Source of the DNA: Leidyana gryllorum EB-2025a | Taxonomy: Eukaryota > Apicomplexa | Reading direction: 5' to 3' | DNA length: 34,626 nt | Assembly: GCA_048772705.1 (NCBI GenBank) | Contig: JBLWGC010000167.1 | Coordinates: 1 to 34,626, forward strand | Shown here: one piece after another, positions 14,665 through 22,449 of the stretch | How the letters are laid out: each line of letters opens with the position of its first letter | Position numbering within the stretch: position 1 is the first letter of the stretch | The notes under the pieces: model-generated | Database searches by the model: none | The model's input: the letters and a program-made list of their open reading frames with translations, nothing else | What the model was told of the DNA's origin: nothing | Position numbers and translations under genes: made by a program

Positions 14665-14760
14665 GCAGTGTTGTTGGTTCGTCGCTCCACCCGGTTTTTG
14701 TCCGTGGAATCTCGAAACTGGTAAGACGTCTGAGGCTAAAGGCCGGCGTGTCTGCGAGCG

Positions 14761-14841
14761 TCCGAGAAATGGGGCTCGAACCCGCGCGGAATCAACCAGT
14801 GGATCTTAAGGCCACCCCCTTAACCTCTCGGGCATTCTCGC
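14761..14841 (-). tRNA. tRNA-Leu(TAA), 3' end shared with Asp sequence
   Basis: Type II body, loop CTTAAGA gives TAA. The acceptor 3' strand TTCTCGG and flank are exactly the tRNA-Asp 5' start and flank (GCGTCCGAGA), so the gene is fused at an Asp start. First acceptor pair G-G; T-stem and anticodon stem have mismatches. Confidence 0.6.
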
Positions 14842-14904
14842 AATGCAGCATAGAAATGAGTAGTCTGGGGTTTCTGCGTTGAGCTGTCTGCAACCTACTT
14901 CAAA

Positions 14905-14940
14905 ACGGACTTTTTGAGAGTTGAATCGAGCACTTCTTCT
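14905..14940 (-). pseudogene. tRNA-Pro-like fragment
   Basis: AGTGCTCGATTCAAC then TCTCAAAAAGTCC; only the T-arm side of the 13461 type is left. Confidence 0.35.
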
Positions 14941-14955
14941 AGCAAGCTTGCCTCG

Positions 14956-15028
14956 CACCGCCCGCGGGGCTCGAACCCGCGACTGCAAGATTAAAAGTCT
15001 TGCGCTCTACCGACTGAGCTAGGGCGGC
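14956..15028 (-). tRNA. tRNA-Lys(TTT)
   Basis: Stem CAAGA/TCTTG, loop CTTTTAA, T-arm GCGGGTTCGAGCCCCGC, acceptor GCCGCCC/GGGCGGT. Confidence 0.96.
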
Positions 15029-15150
15029 AAGGAAGCTCTAAACTTAGTTACACCCTATTTACCGTTGGGTGGAGCAGTGAAAGTCATTCAACCGGTGCAA
15101 TGTAACTTCAGTCAATAATAGGGACTGATGCGTGATCTCCAACTAACATT

Positions 15151-15193
15151 GCCTTCTTAGCTTAGGGGCAGAGCATTCGTTTAGTAAGCGATC
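15151..15193 (+). pseudogene. tRNA-Thr(AGT), 3' truncated
   Basis: GCCTTCTTAGC through TTTAGTAAGCGA, then TCACTTTCACC. Mirror of 13896. Confidence 0.7.
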
Positions 15194-15241
15194 ACTTTCA
15201 CCAGTTTGTGCTCCACTTTGCACAAACGAAGGCACGCAGGA

Positions 15242-15314
15242 AACGGCTGGAGGGACTCGAACCCTCAACCTTTGCCTTAGGAGGGCAACGCGCTATCCAT
15301 TGCGCCACAACCGC
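15242..15314 (-). tRNA. tRNA-Arg(CCT)
   Basis: Identical in all stems and loop CTCCTAA to 13778. Confidence 0.94.
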
Positions 15315-15414
15315 ATTCGGGACGCATCCGACTTTTGAGTGGGACGAAAGCGGGCTGCCCCGAGGTGTCTCCTCTTTCACCCAACCAGTATCCAGATAAC
15401 CGAAGCCTATCCAT

Positions 15415-15487
15415 GGTGCGGTGGCCTAATGGATAGGGCATCGGTCTTCGGAACCGGGAGTTGTGGGTTCGAGTCCCATCCGCATCA
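15415..15487 (+). tRNA. tRNA-Arg(TCG)
   Basis: Best copy of the type: loop CTTCGGA, B box GGTTCGAGTCC, seven-pair acceptor with G-U at pair 2. Confidence 0.95.
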
Positions 15488-15559
15488 TAGCCTCTCACGC
15501 GAAAGACGTTCCGCAAGCTTGCTAGCTGTATGGGGAGCCACCGCGCATGTCGAGTTGGA

Positions 15560-15598
15560 GTGCTCGTGATATGATTTTCCTTCACATGGAGAGTGCCT
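15560..15598 (+). pseudogene. tRNA-Pro-like 5' fragment
   Basis: GAGTGCTCGTGATATGATTTT matches the 5' part of 13461 and stops at the anticodon arm. Confidence 0.35.
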
Positions 15599-15605
15599 CT
15601 GAAAC

Positions 15606-15678
15606 CGGTCCTGGCAGGCTTCGAACCTACGACTTTATGGTTAACAGCTACACGCTCTGCCGACTGAGCTACAAGACC
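15606..15678 (-). tRNA. tRNA-Asn(GTT)
   Basis: Loop CTGTTAA. Stem TGTAG/CCATA has one A-C mismatch and T-stem GTAGG/CCTGC one, relative to mirror 13237. Confidence 0.82.
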
Positions 15679-15794
15679 CAGTTACAATGGTTCAGAGCTT
15701 AGTATAGAGATCCTCCTTTTTCTACCGCAGGATTCTGCACCACGTCTTGTCAAGAGGGTACGGCTCTCGGCTAAAGCTGCAGCTGAGGGAGTTG

Positions 15795-15867
15795 TCCACT
15801 GTAGTCTAAGTGGCTAGGATATGCGGCTTTCACCCGCACGATCCGGGTTCGAGTCCCGGCAGTGGAA
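15795..15867 (+). tRNA. tRNA-Glu(TTC)
   Basis: Loop CTTTCAC, B box GGTTCGAGTCC, acceptor TCCACTG/CAGTGGA. Cleanest TTC copy. Confidence 0.95.
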
Positions 15868-15927
15868 ATCCAGCTGAGTGATTTGGTAGGTAACAGTTCC
15901 ATTCTTACTCCCACGGAGATAGATCCA

Positions 15928-16000
15928 CACCGCCCGCGGGGCTCGAACCCGCGACTGCAAGATTAAGAGTCTTGCGCTCTACCGACTGAGCTAGGGCGGC
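15928..16000 (-). tRNA. tRNA-Lys(CTT)
   Basis: Loop CTCTTAA, otherwise the same as Lys(TTT) at 14956. Reads AAG. Confidence 0.96.
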
Positions 16001-16211
16001 AGGAAAGCAAGGACACAAAACCCGATAGCCTGACATTTGAAGTGGCTCCGCTCTCAGAGCTGGTACCCACAGGTCGTTCGCGTGGCAGGCGGGACTACTC
16101 TTTGATACCATGTCGGAGGCGCGTGACCCCCCAACCTTGGAGCCCAGCCTTTCCATTCTCTAGCTTCAAACAGACAGGAAACGCTTGAAGTGGCGGGACA
16201 GACACCGAGCT
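16001..16211. other. Spacer without recognised gene
   Basis: No A/B box pair with a cloverleaf on either strand. The stretch near 16050-16110 has tRNA-like composition but no fold I trust. Confidence 0.5.
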
Positions 16212-16291
16212 GGTAAGATGGCTGAGGGGTCTAAGGCGCTGTATGCAAGTCGCACTCCGAGAGGACGTGGGTCCAAATCCCACTCTTTCCA
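16212..16291 (+). pseudogene. tRNA-Leu-like, anticodon CAA, degenerate
   Basis: Loop TGCAAGT lacks T33, the anticodon stem CTGTA/CGCAC fails at two pairs and the B box is GGTCCAAATCC. Counterpart of 7396 in a duplicated segment. Confidence 0.55.
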
Positions 16292-16326
16292 GGCTGCGCC
16301 TCACACGGGAAAAAGAAAGGTTCTGA

Positions 16327-16397
16327 TTGAGCCCAGAGTGATTCGAAAACCCACCTTCTGATCTGGAGTCAGACGCGCTACGTTGCGCCATCGGCCC
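16327..16397 (-). pseudogene. tRNA-Trp(CCA), degenerate
   Basis: Stem-loop TCTGACTCCAGATCAGA intact. D-arm one base short compared with 7512; acceptor strands do not pair. Confidence 0.65.
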
Positions 16398-16452
16398 AAG
16401 ACCATCCCCCGCTCCAGACTCATTACTTTGTGGTCAGGGATGGACGTGTCAG

Positions 16453-16523
16453 GCATCTGTGGTCTAGTGGTAGAATGTCTCGTTGCCATCGAGACGACCC
16501 GGGTTCGATTCCCGGCAGATGCA
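16453..16523 (+). tRNA. tRNA-Gly(GCC)
   Basis: Intact equivalent of 7638, with normal T-loop TTCGATT. Confidence 0.95.
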
Positions 16524-16554
16524 GAGGAGATGGCACATGGTTGATTGTGCCACG

Positions 16555-16590
16555 CCAGGCCCAGTAGATTTCTAGTCTACCCCCTAACCC
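16555..16590 (-). pseudogene. tRNA-Ser(AGA) central fragment
   Basis: Direct copy of 7739-7775. Confidence 0.6.
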
Positions 16591-16619
16591 GTCACATACG
16601 GTTTAGCAAGCTTGACTCG

Positions 16620-16693
16620 GACTTCTCGCGCTGCCCGCACCTGCGGTCTCCCATCAAAAGTCTTGCGCTCTACCGACGGACTTGGGGCGGCGA
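16620..16693 (-). pseudogene. tRNA-Lys-like pseudogene
   Basis: Loop CTTTTGA, stem 3' side TGGGA, no B box; direct copy of 7800. Confidence 0.55.
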
Positions 16694-16791
16694 CGAAGCT
16701 CGGACTTAGTAACAAATTCCATTCGTATTGATCGTTGAATCTTGGGCCTTCTTCGGGTACAGGGAGAAGCTGTATCAGAGATGCATTCACT

Positions 16792-16865
16792 TGGTCACGC
16801 CCGGGCTCCAATTGCGGACTCAGAACTTATTAGGCTCACGCTCTGGCCGCCTGAAGTACGCGACC
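16792..16865 (-). pseudogene. tRNA-Ile(AAT), degenerate
   Basis: Loop CTAATAA and both acceptor strands persist. D-arm (TACTTCAGGCGGCC), anticodon-stem 3' side and T-loop (TTGGAGC) are mutated relative to 7977. Confidence 0.65.
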
Positions 16866-17045
16866 GCTTCAGAGTTGAGGTGAACAGTCACTAGCCGAAG
16901 GAGCCGACTGATGTGTTCAGCAAAGCCTTATGATTGGTACTGAACCGGCCACTCCGGTCATTCCAAAGGCAAATACTGACATCGAGAAGGGGCACTACCA
17001 ATTGGCACGGGATTCCTGATGGAATGTGTAGCCCGTTCCACTCTC

Positions 17046-17127
17046 GGCAAGGTGGCCGAGTGGTTAAGGCGGCGGCCTGCTAAGCCGTTGGGTTTCACCC
17101 GCGTGAGTTCGAATCTCACCCTTGTCG
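17046..17127 (+). tRNA. tRNA-Ser(GCT)
   Basis: Perfect acceptor GGCAAGG/CCTTGTC apart from a G-U, loop CTGCTAA, long variable arm. Reference for the GCC variants. Confidence 0.95.
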
Positions 17128-17330
17128 GTAGCATTTGGGAAAAAGCGCAACTCCTTCAATGATTCAAGGGAGCTTTCTGTCCGACCCAAATCCAACGTCT
17201 ACGCTGGGCGCTATAGACAGGAGCCACCTAAAACATTTCAGAGGTCTGTAGAGAGACCCGTGTTGCGTGAGCCAGTTGAGGAAGCGCTAGTACGGATAAT
17301 TCAGCAGACTCTTCTGGGATGGGCTGAACC

Positions 17331-17402
17331 GGTTGCGTGGTGTAGTGGTTAGCACTGGAGACTCTGAATCTCCCGACCTAGGTTCGATTCCCGGCGCGAC
17401 CT
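17331..17402 (+). tRNA. tRNA-Gln(CTG)
   Basis: Full acceptor GGTTGCG/CGCGACC, loop CTCTGAA. One T-stem change (CCTAGG). Confidence 0.93.
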
Positions 17403-17453
17403 TGGAACTGGTCCTCACTACTTCGTAAAACCTGGCCACTTCCTTTGGTCCGT

Positions 17454-17526
17454 GAAGCCATGGTCTAGTGGTTACGACGTCTGCTTAACACGCAGAAGGT
17501 CCCGAGTTCGATCCTCGGTGGCTGTA
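17454..17526 (+). tRNA. tRNA-Val(AAC)
   Basis: Loop TTAACAC. Acceptor begins GAAGCCA, so pair 2 fails. B box intact. Confidence 0.85.
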
Positions 17527-17584
17527 GCTCGCAACTTTCAGAATGATAGCATGATGAGTTTGTCGGCGGTTCCGATTTCGACCC

Positions 17585-17657
17585 TGGGAGTGGAGAGGAT
17601 CGAACTCTCGACTTCAGGATTATGAGACCTACGCGCTACCGACTGCGCTACACTCCC
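17585..17657 (-). tRNA. Elongator tRNA-Met(CAT)
   Basis: Perfect acceptor GGGAGTG/CACTCCC, loop CTCATAA, normal T-loop TTCGATC, so not the initiator. Mirror copy at 24793. Confidence 0.95.
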
Positions 17658-17733
17658 CCTCCGACTTTCTCCGAGGAATCACCTGAATCCAGAACCATGC
17701 TGCCAGGCAGGTTGGGTCAAGATACAACAAAGC

Positions 17734-17805
17734 GGGCTGTTCTGGGAATGGAACCTAGGACTTCTTCCACCCGACGGAAGTATCATACCACTACACCAAA
17801 CAGCC
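17734..17805 (-). tRNA. tRNA-Pro(CGG)
   Basis: Stem CTTCC/GGAAG, loop GTCGGGT, acceptor GGCTGTT/AACAGCC. B box GGTTCCATTCC has one change, shared with 24645. Confidence 0.85.
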
Positions 17806-17893
17806 GCCTGTCGTTCGTGCAACCCGCTGAAGACAGTTTAAAAAGTGGTCATCCTATGTTGAGAACCAACAAATGCGATGGGGTATGCACCAC

Positions 17894-17966
17894 GGGCGGC
17901 TAGCTCAGATGGTAGGGCGCTAGCTTCGCATGCGAGAGGTACTGGGATCGACACCCAGGTCGTCCA
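17894..17966 (+). tRNA. tRNA-Ala(CGC)
   Basis: Loop TTCGCAT with one stem mismatch (CTAGC/GCGAG). Mirror of 24484. Confidence 0.85.
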
Positions 17967-18002
17967 AAGGACCTACGGCTGCACGTGGCGGGACCCAAAC
18001 AA

Positions 18003-18037
18003 ACTTACATCTTTGAAGGGTCGCAGACCACAAGTGC
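18003..18037 (-). pseudogene. tRNA-Gly(TCC) 5' fragment
   Basis: GCACTTGTGGTCTGCGACCC then TTCAAAG, as at 10128. Confidence 0.55.
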
Positions 18038-18062
18038 CATTGGGAGAGCAGCGCACTCAGTG

Positions 18063-18108
18063 TTTGGTGGTTAACAGCCGCACGCTCTGCCGACTGAGCT
18101 ACAAGGCC
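18063..18108 (-). pseudogene. tRNA-Asn(GTT), 3' truncated
   Basis: Complete to loop CTGTTAA and CCACC, then joins TTTGGTG sequence that lies beyond the tRNA in 19201-19221: a deletion of about 45 bases removed the T-arm. Confidence 0.75.
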
Positions 18109-18204
18109 CAGCTACAATGGTTCAGAGGTTAGTAGAGAGACCCTCCTCTTCCTACAACAGTTCGTACGGGGTGCCCGAGGGAAGGTGTAATCAGTTACAC
18201 TCTT

Positions 18205-18286
18205 GGCAAGGTGGCCGAGCGGTTAAGGCGGCGGCCTGCCAAGCCCTTGGGTTTTACCCGCGTGAGTTCGAATCTCACCGTTGTCG
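18205..18286 (+). tRNA. Ser-type tRNA with GCC (Gly) anticodon
   Basis: Inverted duplicate of 13059. Loop CTGCCAA, anticodon stem GCGGC/GCCCT with one mismatch, acceptor GGCAAGG/CGTTGTC with one mismatch, B box AGTTCGAATCT intact. Confidence 0.8.
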
Positions 18287-18468
18287 GCAGCACTCGCGGA
18301 CAGCGCAATTGCTTCAATGATTGAGGTGTCCGACTCGAATCCAACTGTTTACGCTGGGGGCTGTAAACAAGAGCCAGTTACAATACTTCAGAGGTTGGTA
18401 GAGAGACCCGTGTTGCATGTGTCCAGTTGAGGGAGCGCTAGTCCCACTCTTCTGGGATGGGCTGAACC

Positions 18469-18538
18469 GGTTGCGTCCTAGGTGGTTAGCACTGGACACT
18501 TTGGATTTCCCGACCTGGGTTCGATCCCAACCCGACCC
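18469..18538 (+). tRNA. tRNA-Gln(TTG)
   Basis: Loop CTTTGGA (TTG), one anticodon-stem mismatch, acceptor GGTTGCG/CCCGACC with one mismatch. Inverted copy of 12812. Confidence 0.62.
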
Positions 18539-18602
18539 TTGAACTGGTCCTCACTACTCCCTGAAGCTTCGCCACTTCTTTTGGGCTGCGGGAACCATCG
18601 AT

Positions 18603-18674
18603 GCAGCCATGGTCTAGTGGTTACGACGTCTGCTTAACACGCAGAAGGTCCCAAGTTCGATCCTCGTGGCTGTA
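18603..18674 (+). tRNA. tRNA-Val(AAC)
   Basis: Loop TTAACAC, B box AAGTTCGATCC. Shares the one-base loss (CTCGTGGCTGT) with 12676. Confidence 0.87.
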
Positions 18675-18697
18675 GCTCGCAACTTTCAGCAAGCACC

Positions 18698-18703
18698 AAA
18701 AAA
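18698..18703 (-). terminator. Pol III T6 terminator for tRNA-Asp
   Basis: A6 on plus is T6 on the sense strand, 23 bases beyond the end of the Asp gene at 18726. Confidence 0.55.
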
Positions 18704-18725
18704 GACTCAAGCGAAACCAACTGTG

Positions 18726-18797
18726 CTCCGAGACCGGGAATCGAACCCGGGTCTTCCGCGTGACAGGCGGAAATACTGACCAATATACTATCTCGGA
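18726..18797 (-). tRNA. tRNA-Asp(GTC)
   Basis: Loop CTGTCAC, T-arm CCGGGTTCGATTCCCGG, complete acceptor. Better preserved than its mirror 12553. Confidence 0.95.
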
Positions 18798-18893
18798 CGC
18801 TAGTAAACATGACGGCCTCCAACCCCAAAAGTCTTTCCATATCCAGAATCCAAGAACAGAAAACTTGTGAAGTGACGAGCCAAGAAGACTCCG

Positions 18894-18973
18894 CCCAAGA
18901 TGGCCGAGTGGTCCAAGGCGCTGTGTTAAGGCCGCAGTCCGAGAGGGCGTGGGTTCGAATCCCACTCTTGTCA
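18894..18973 (+). tRNA. tRNA-Leu(AAG)
   Basis: Loop TTAAGGC; acceptor start CCCAAGA mispairs at the end as in 12377. Confidence 0.78.
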
Positions 18974-19033
18974 GCCGTTGTATCGGCTCTCGGTCAGCCA
19001 CTGGATGCAATAGGTCTTCCATGTAGAGTGGAT

Positions 19034-19105
19034 GGGCGGCTAGCTCAGATTGTAGAGCGCTCGCTTCGCATGCGAGAGGTACTGGATCGATACCCAAGTC
19101 GTCCA
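19034..19105 (+). tRNA. tRNA-Ala(CGC)
   Basis: Loop TTCGCAT; D-loop AGATTGTAGAG and a one-base T-arm loss, as in 12245. Confidence 0.8.
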
Positions 19106-19143
19106 AAGTACGTACGGCTGCACGTGGGGGGACCCAAACAAAC

Positions 19144-19176
19144 TTCCATCTTTGAAGGGTCGCAGACCAGAAGTGC
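19144..19176 (-). pseudogene. tRNA-Gly(TCC) 5' fragment
   Basis: GCACTTCTGGTCTGCGACCC then TTCAAAG; inverted copy of 12174. Confidence 0.55.
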
Positions 19177-19220
19177 CATTAGGAGAGCAGCGCACTCAGT
19201 GTTTGGTGTGCCTCCGAAAC

Positions 19221-19293
19221 CGGTCCTGGCAGGTTTCGAACCTGCGACTTTGTGGTTAACAGCCACACGCTCTGCCGACTGAGCTACAAGACC
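19221..19293 (-). tRNA. tRNA-Asn(GTT)
   Basis: All stems pair; loop CTGTTAA, B box GGTTCGAAACC. Complete version of what 12108 lost. Confidence 0.95.
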
Positions 19294-19411
19294 CAGCTGC
19301 AATGTTTCAGAGGTTAGTATGGAGATCCTCCCTTATTCTACTGCAGGATTCTGCAATCATGTCTTGTCAAAAGGGTACGGCTCTCGGCTAAAGCTGCAGC
19401 TGAGGGAGTGG

Positions 19412-19481
19412 TCCACTGTAGTCTAAGTGGCTAGGATATGCGCTCACCCGCACGATCCGGGTTCAAGTCCCGGCAGTGGAA
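19412..19481 (+). pseudogene. tRNA-Glu with deletion in anticodon arm
   Basis: TATGCGCTCACCCGCA replaces TATGCGGCTCTCACCCGCA: three bases lost, so no 7-base loop or anticodon can form. The mirror copy 24105 is whole. Confidence 0.8.
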
Positions 19482-19541
19482 ATCCAGCTGAGTGCGCTTG
19501 CAGGCAACAGTTCCATTCTTACTTCCAGGGATATAGATCCA

Positions 19542-19614
19542 CACCGCCCGCGGGGCTCGAACCCGCGACTGCAAGATTAAGAGTCTTGCGCTCTACCGAC
19601 TGAGCTAGGGCGGC
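19542..19614 (-). tRNA. tRNA-Lys(CTT)
   Basis: Identical to 15928 in all stems; loop CTCTTAA. Confidence 0.96.
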
Positions 19615-19742
19615 AAGGAAGCCCTAAACTTAGTTACACCCTATTTGCCGTTGGGTGGAGCAGTGGAAGGATTGACTGGTGGAACAATGTGCTCCAGTAA
19701 CTTCCGTCAATAGTGACTGATGTGTGATTACCAGCTGATATT

Positions 19743-19814
19743 GCCTTCTTAGCTTAGGGGCAGAGCATTCGCTTAGTAAGAGAAAGATCTCCGGTTCGAT
19801 TCCGGCAGAAGGCT
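19743..19814 (+). tRNA. tRNA-Thr(AGT)
   Basis: Loop TTAGTAA with the block-specific stem mismatch TTCGC/GAGAA. Confidence 0.85.
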
Positions 19815-19863
19815 TCGCTCACGACCCAATCAATTCTATAACTGTTTCCCTCTTGCGCACATT

Positions 19864-19935
19864 TAGCAGTGCGTCGTTTCGATCGACGGACCTTTGGGTT
19901 ATGAGCCCAACACTCTTCCACTGAGCTACACTGCT
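19864..19935 (-). tRNA. Initiator tRNA-Met(CAT)
   Basis: Best iMet: stem TTGGG/CCCAA, loop CTCATAA, T-loop ATCGAAA, A1:T72. Confidence 0.95.
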
Positions 19936-20076
19936 CAGTCTGCAACATGGAAGAGGGAGCCGAAATGCGATTCCTGAGATGTTAATTGCCCTGACTGCCC
20001 TACCGAAGTGGGCTAAAGGGGGTGCGTGTGTGGTTCTGAGGGCAACTTGTCTCGTCGGGTCAACCGACGACCAAGA

Positions 20077-20148
20077 GGGCTTTTATGGGAATCGAACCCA
20101 GGACTCCTTCCACCCTAAGGAAGGATCATACCACTAGACCAAACAGCC
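20077..20148 (-). tRNA. tRNA-Pro(AGG)
   Basis: Loop TTAGGGT, stem CTTCC/GGAAG. Acceptor GGCTGTT/AAAAGCC with one mismatch. Confidence 0.82.
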
Positions 20149-20231
20149 GAATGGGGAGGGGGATATAACGGCTACTTCGTACAGCCGTAGAGCCGAAGTG
20201 ATGGCCAATGCCGCCCCGGAATGAGAACCGT

Positions 20232-20315
20232 TGCACAGAATGGGATTCGAACCCATGCAGACTTGCGCCTACCAGAACTTGAGTCTGGCCCCTTAGACCA
20301 CTCGGGCATCTGTGC
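20232..20315 (-). tRNA. tRNA-Leu(CAA), intronless
   Basis: Inverted copy of 11419 with identical acceptor and loop CTCAAGT. Confidence 0.95.
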
Positions 20316-20468
20316 GGAACTTTCCTTCTGAGTTCCAGCGTGCAAACGGCTTCCGTTGCGACTGTCGTCTGGGTGCGGTGTATCGGCCTCCAGCCCCGAA
20401 GAAGTCGTACGGCCGGGGGTGCTCACTTCCTAGAGCATCTGTATCGGCGGCTTGTACCACCGATAGGC

Positions 20469-20539
20469 GGCTGTTTGGTCTAGTGGTATGCACTTGTTTC
20501 GGGTGGAAGAAGTGCTGGTTTCAATTCCCAACACAGCCC
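20469..20539 (+). tRNA. tRNA-Pro(CGG) variant
   Basis: Same variant as 11196 (loop TTCGGGT, stem mismatch, B box GGTTTCAATTCC). Confidence 0.6.
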
Positions 20540-20700
20540 GTCTGCCGTCTGATAGCTGTTGACTCAACACGGCACGTCTCTCGAAGCTCGGCTGAGATAT
20601 GCGGCTCTCACTCCACCCATCCCGGACAAAGTCCCCGACAGCCAAGACAAAATCTGAGTTGTTGACCCAACAGGCGAGGCTGGAACCCGACCATTCGCCC

Positions 20701-20773
20701 AGACGCCACTGGGACTCGAACCCAAAATCCCCGGTTTCGTAGACCGATTCCATATCCATTGGGCCATAGTGTC
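20701..20773 (-). tRNA. tRNA-Arg(ACG)
   Basis: Loop CTACGAA; inverted copy of 10962. Confidence 0.82.
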
Positions 20774-20861
20774 GACTAACGAGGCCATCAAATGGATGTA
20801 TGTGGTGATCAAGCGTTGTTGATCCCGGCAAGAGTTTCCATTCGAGACGACAGAGACATAC

Positions 20862-20931
20862 TGCCCGGGCAGGAATCAGCGTGGGTTTGCACGGCCACAA
20901 CGTGCTGTCCCAACCACTAGACGACTCGGAC
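20862..20931 (-). tRNA. tRNA-His(GTG), T-arm shortened
   Basis: Stem GCACG/CGTGC, loop TTGTGGC; T-arm CGCTGATTCC as in 10804. Confidence 0.55.
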
Positions 20932-20960
20932 AATCTTCGAGTGAAACTACAAAGGTAGCG

Positions 20961-21026
20961 GGGCATCAATCAGGATGGGATGCAACAGGAGGGTCAGATG
21001 CTTTACGGACTGCCCTACTTCAGCCC
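20961..21026 (-). pseudogene. tRNA-like remnant with A-box only
   Basis: Inverted copy of 10709. One change in the A box (GGGCAGTCC) relative to it. Confidence 0.3.
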
Positions 21027-21100
21027 GTCCCATTTCTGTGAGGTCTTCATGATATGTGTTTCCAGAGACACACGCCCCTTTCACAGTCCGGAAGCCCCGT

Positions 21101-21151
21101 GTAGCCATGGTCACACGCAGAAGTTCCCGAGTTTGATCCTCGGTGGCTGTA
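21101..21151 (+). pseudogene. tRNA-Val, 51-base deletion form
   Basis: GTAGCCATGGTC joins directly to ACACGCAG: 22 bases spanning the D-arm and the anticodon-stem 5' side are missing. T-arm and acceptor retained. Also at 22450 and 27709. Confidence 0.8.
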
Positions 21152-21206
21152 GCTCGCAACTTTCAGCGAGAACCAAAGGAAACAATCCTAAGCGCAACCA
21201 AGTGTG

Positions 21207-21264
21207 CTCCGAGACCGGGAAGCGACCCTGGTCTTCTGCGTGATAGGCGGAAATACTAACCGCT
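21207..21264 (-). pseudogene. tRNA-Asp(ATC), 5' truncated and fused
   Basis: Loop CTATCAC. The acceptor 5' strand is replaced by a tRNA-Lys pseudogene 3' half reading the other way (AGAGACCGCGGGTTCGGG). T-loop changed to TCGCTTC. Confidence 0.65.
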
Positions 21265-21296
21265 ATAGAGACCGCGGGTTCGGGCAGCGCGACCGG
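21265..21296 (+). pseudogene. tRNA-Lys-like 3' fragment
   Basis: AGAGACCGCGGGTTCGGGCA as at 4021 and 26115; leads into tRNA-Ser as elsewhere. Confidence 0.45.
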
Positions 21297-21360
21297 TCCG
21301 AGTCAAGCTTGCTGAACCGTATGTGAAGCCACTGTCTGCGGGATGCCGAGTTTGACCGTT

Positions 21361-21442
21361 GGCAACTTGCCCTAGTGGTTAAGGGCGTAGACTTGAAATC
21401 TACTGGGCCTGGCCCGCGCTGGTTCAAATCCAGCAGTTGTCG
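21361..21442 (+). tRNA. tRNA-Ser(TGA)
   Basis: Loop CTTGAAA. D-arm has CCTAGTGG for CCGAGTGG. Twin at 29678. Confidence 0.92.
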
Positions 21443-21506
21443 TGCGATGTGATCGGAGGGTCAAACACCAACTCACGCATAAAACTCAACCATGTGCTAT
21501 CTCCTC

Positions 21507-21577
21507 TGCATCTGCCCGGAATCGAACCCGGGTCGTCTCGATGGCAACGAGACATTTTGTCACTTGACCACAGATGC
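21507..21577 (-). tRNA. tRNA-Gly(GCC)
   Basis: Loop TTGCCAT, acceptor intact. D-loop altered (GGTCAAGTGACAAAATG) and T-stem CCGGG/CGGGC. Confidence 0.8.
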
Positions 21578-21673
21578 GTAACACCTTGTTGTTGAAGCTC
21601 GTACACAATAACGGCCGTTTTGCTTCGAATGAGAAGACAGGGTCAAGTTGAGCGAGTATGAGAGACGCCTAGT

Positions 21674-21745
21674 CAGTACGTAACTCAGTGGTAGAGCAGT
21701 TGACTGCAGATCAGCAAGTCTGTGATTCAACTTCGCGCGTGCCCT
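21674..21745 (+). tRNA. tRNA-Cys(GCA), acceptor damaged
   Basis: Loop CTGCAGA. 5' strand CAGTACG mispairs twice with CGTGCCC, and T-stem GTGAT has changed. Intact copy is 25638. Confidence 0.68.
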
Positions 21746-21862
21746 GAAGTTGAGCTGAAACGCTGGAAGATGTTAGACCAACATTTCTGACCACAGTGGG
21801 TTGCAGAATCCTGCGGTAGAAAGAGGAGGGTCTCTATACTAACCTCTGAAATATTGTAGCTC

Positions 21863-21935
21863 CGTCTTGTAGCTCAGTCGGCAGAGCGTGTGGCTGTTAA
21901 CCACAAAGTCGCAAGTTCGAAACCTGCCAAGACCG
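21863..21935 (+). tRNA. tRNA-Asn(GTT)
   Basis: Same as 10011, including C at position 1 and T-stem GCAAG/CCTGC mismatch. Confidence 0.85.
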
Positions 21936-21979
21936 GTTTCAAAGGCACCCTTAACACTGACTGCGCTGCTCTCGCAATG

Positions 21980-21997
21980 GCACTTGTGGTCTGCGAG
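21980..21997 (+). pseudogene. tRNA-Gly(TCC) short 5' fragment
   Basis: GCACTTGTGGTCTGCGAG then continues as Ala flank; about 17 bases fewer than 10128. Confidence 0.45.
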
Positions 21998-22036
21998 GTT
22001 GGGTTTGGCTCCGGCCACGTGCTGCGGTACCTACTT

Positions 22037-22109
22037 TGGACGACCTGGGTATCGATCCCAGTACCTCTCGCATGCGAAGCGAGCGCTCTACCATTTGAGC
22101 TAGCCGCCC
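22037..22109 (-). tRNA. tRNA-Ala(CGC)
   Basis: Identical to 10201 in every stem; loop TTCGCAT. Confidence 0.93.
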
Positions 22110-22169
22110 AGAGGCACAACATGGAAGAGCTACTGCATTGGGTAGCTGACCGAGTGCCGATACAACGGC

Positions 22170-22249
22170 TGACAAGAGTGGGATTCGAACCCACGCCCTT
22201 TCGGACTGCGGCCTGAACACAGCGCCTTAGACCACTCGGCCATCTTGCC
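22170..22249 (-). tRNA. tRNA-Leu(CAG)
   Basis: Loop TTCAGGC, B box GGTTCGAATCC, all stems pair. Cleaner than 10334. Confidence 0.94.
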
Positions 22250-22345
22250 GGAACATCTTGCCGCAATGTTGTTGGCTCGCCGCTTCACACGTTTTCTGTT
22301 CGTGAGTCAAAATAGAAAGACTTCTGGGATTGGAGGCCGGCGTGT

Positions 22346-22394
22346 ATTTCCGCCTGTCACGCGGAAGACCAGGGTTCGTTCCCCGGTCTCGGAG
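22346..22394 (+). pseudogene. tRNA-Asp 3' part
   Basis: As 10511: anticodon arm and T-arm (GGGTTCGTTCCCC) without the D-arm or acceptor 5' strand. Confidence 0.7.
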
Positions 22395-22449
22395 CACAGT
22401 TGATTTCGCTTAGGATTGTTTCGTTTGGTTCTCGCTGAAAGTTGCGAGC

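Larger units (their letters stand above)
14109..14740. repeat. Mosaic segment from two other loci
   Basis: About 14114-14190 matches 8655-8735, and about 14190-14690 matches 5262-5750 nearly base for base, with the switch inside the tRNA-Arg. Confidence 0.75.
14956..15678. repeat. Right arm of second palindrome
   Basis: Inverted counterpart of 13237-14118. This arm keeps the complete Lys(TTT) and a clean Arg(TCG). Confidence 0.8.
18063..21246. repeat. tRNA block B (inverted)
   Basis: Runs Asn, Ser(GCC), Gln, Val, Asp, Leu, Ala, Asn, Glu, Lys, Thr, iMet, Pro, Leu, Pro, Arg, His in the opposite sense to block A. It keeps the Lys-Glu-Asn stretch deleted from A. Confidence 0.85.
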
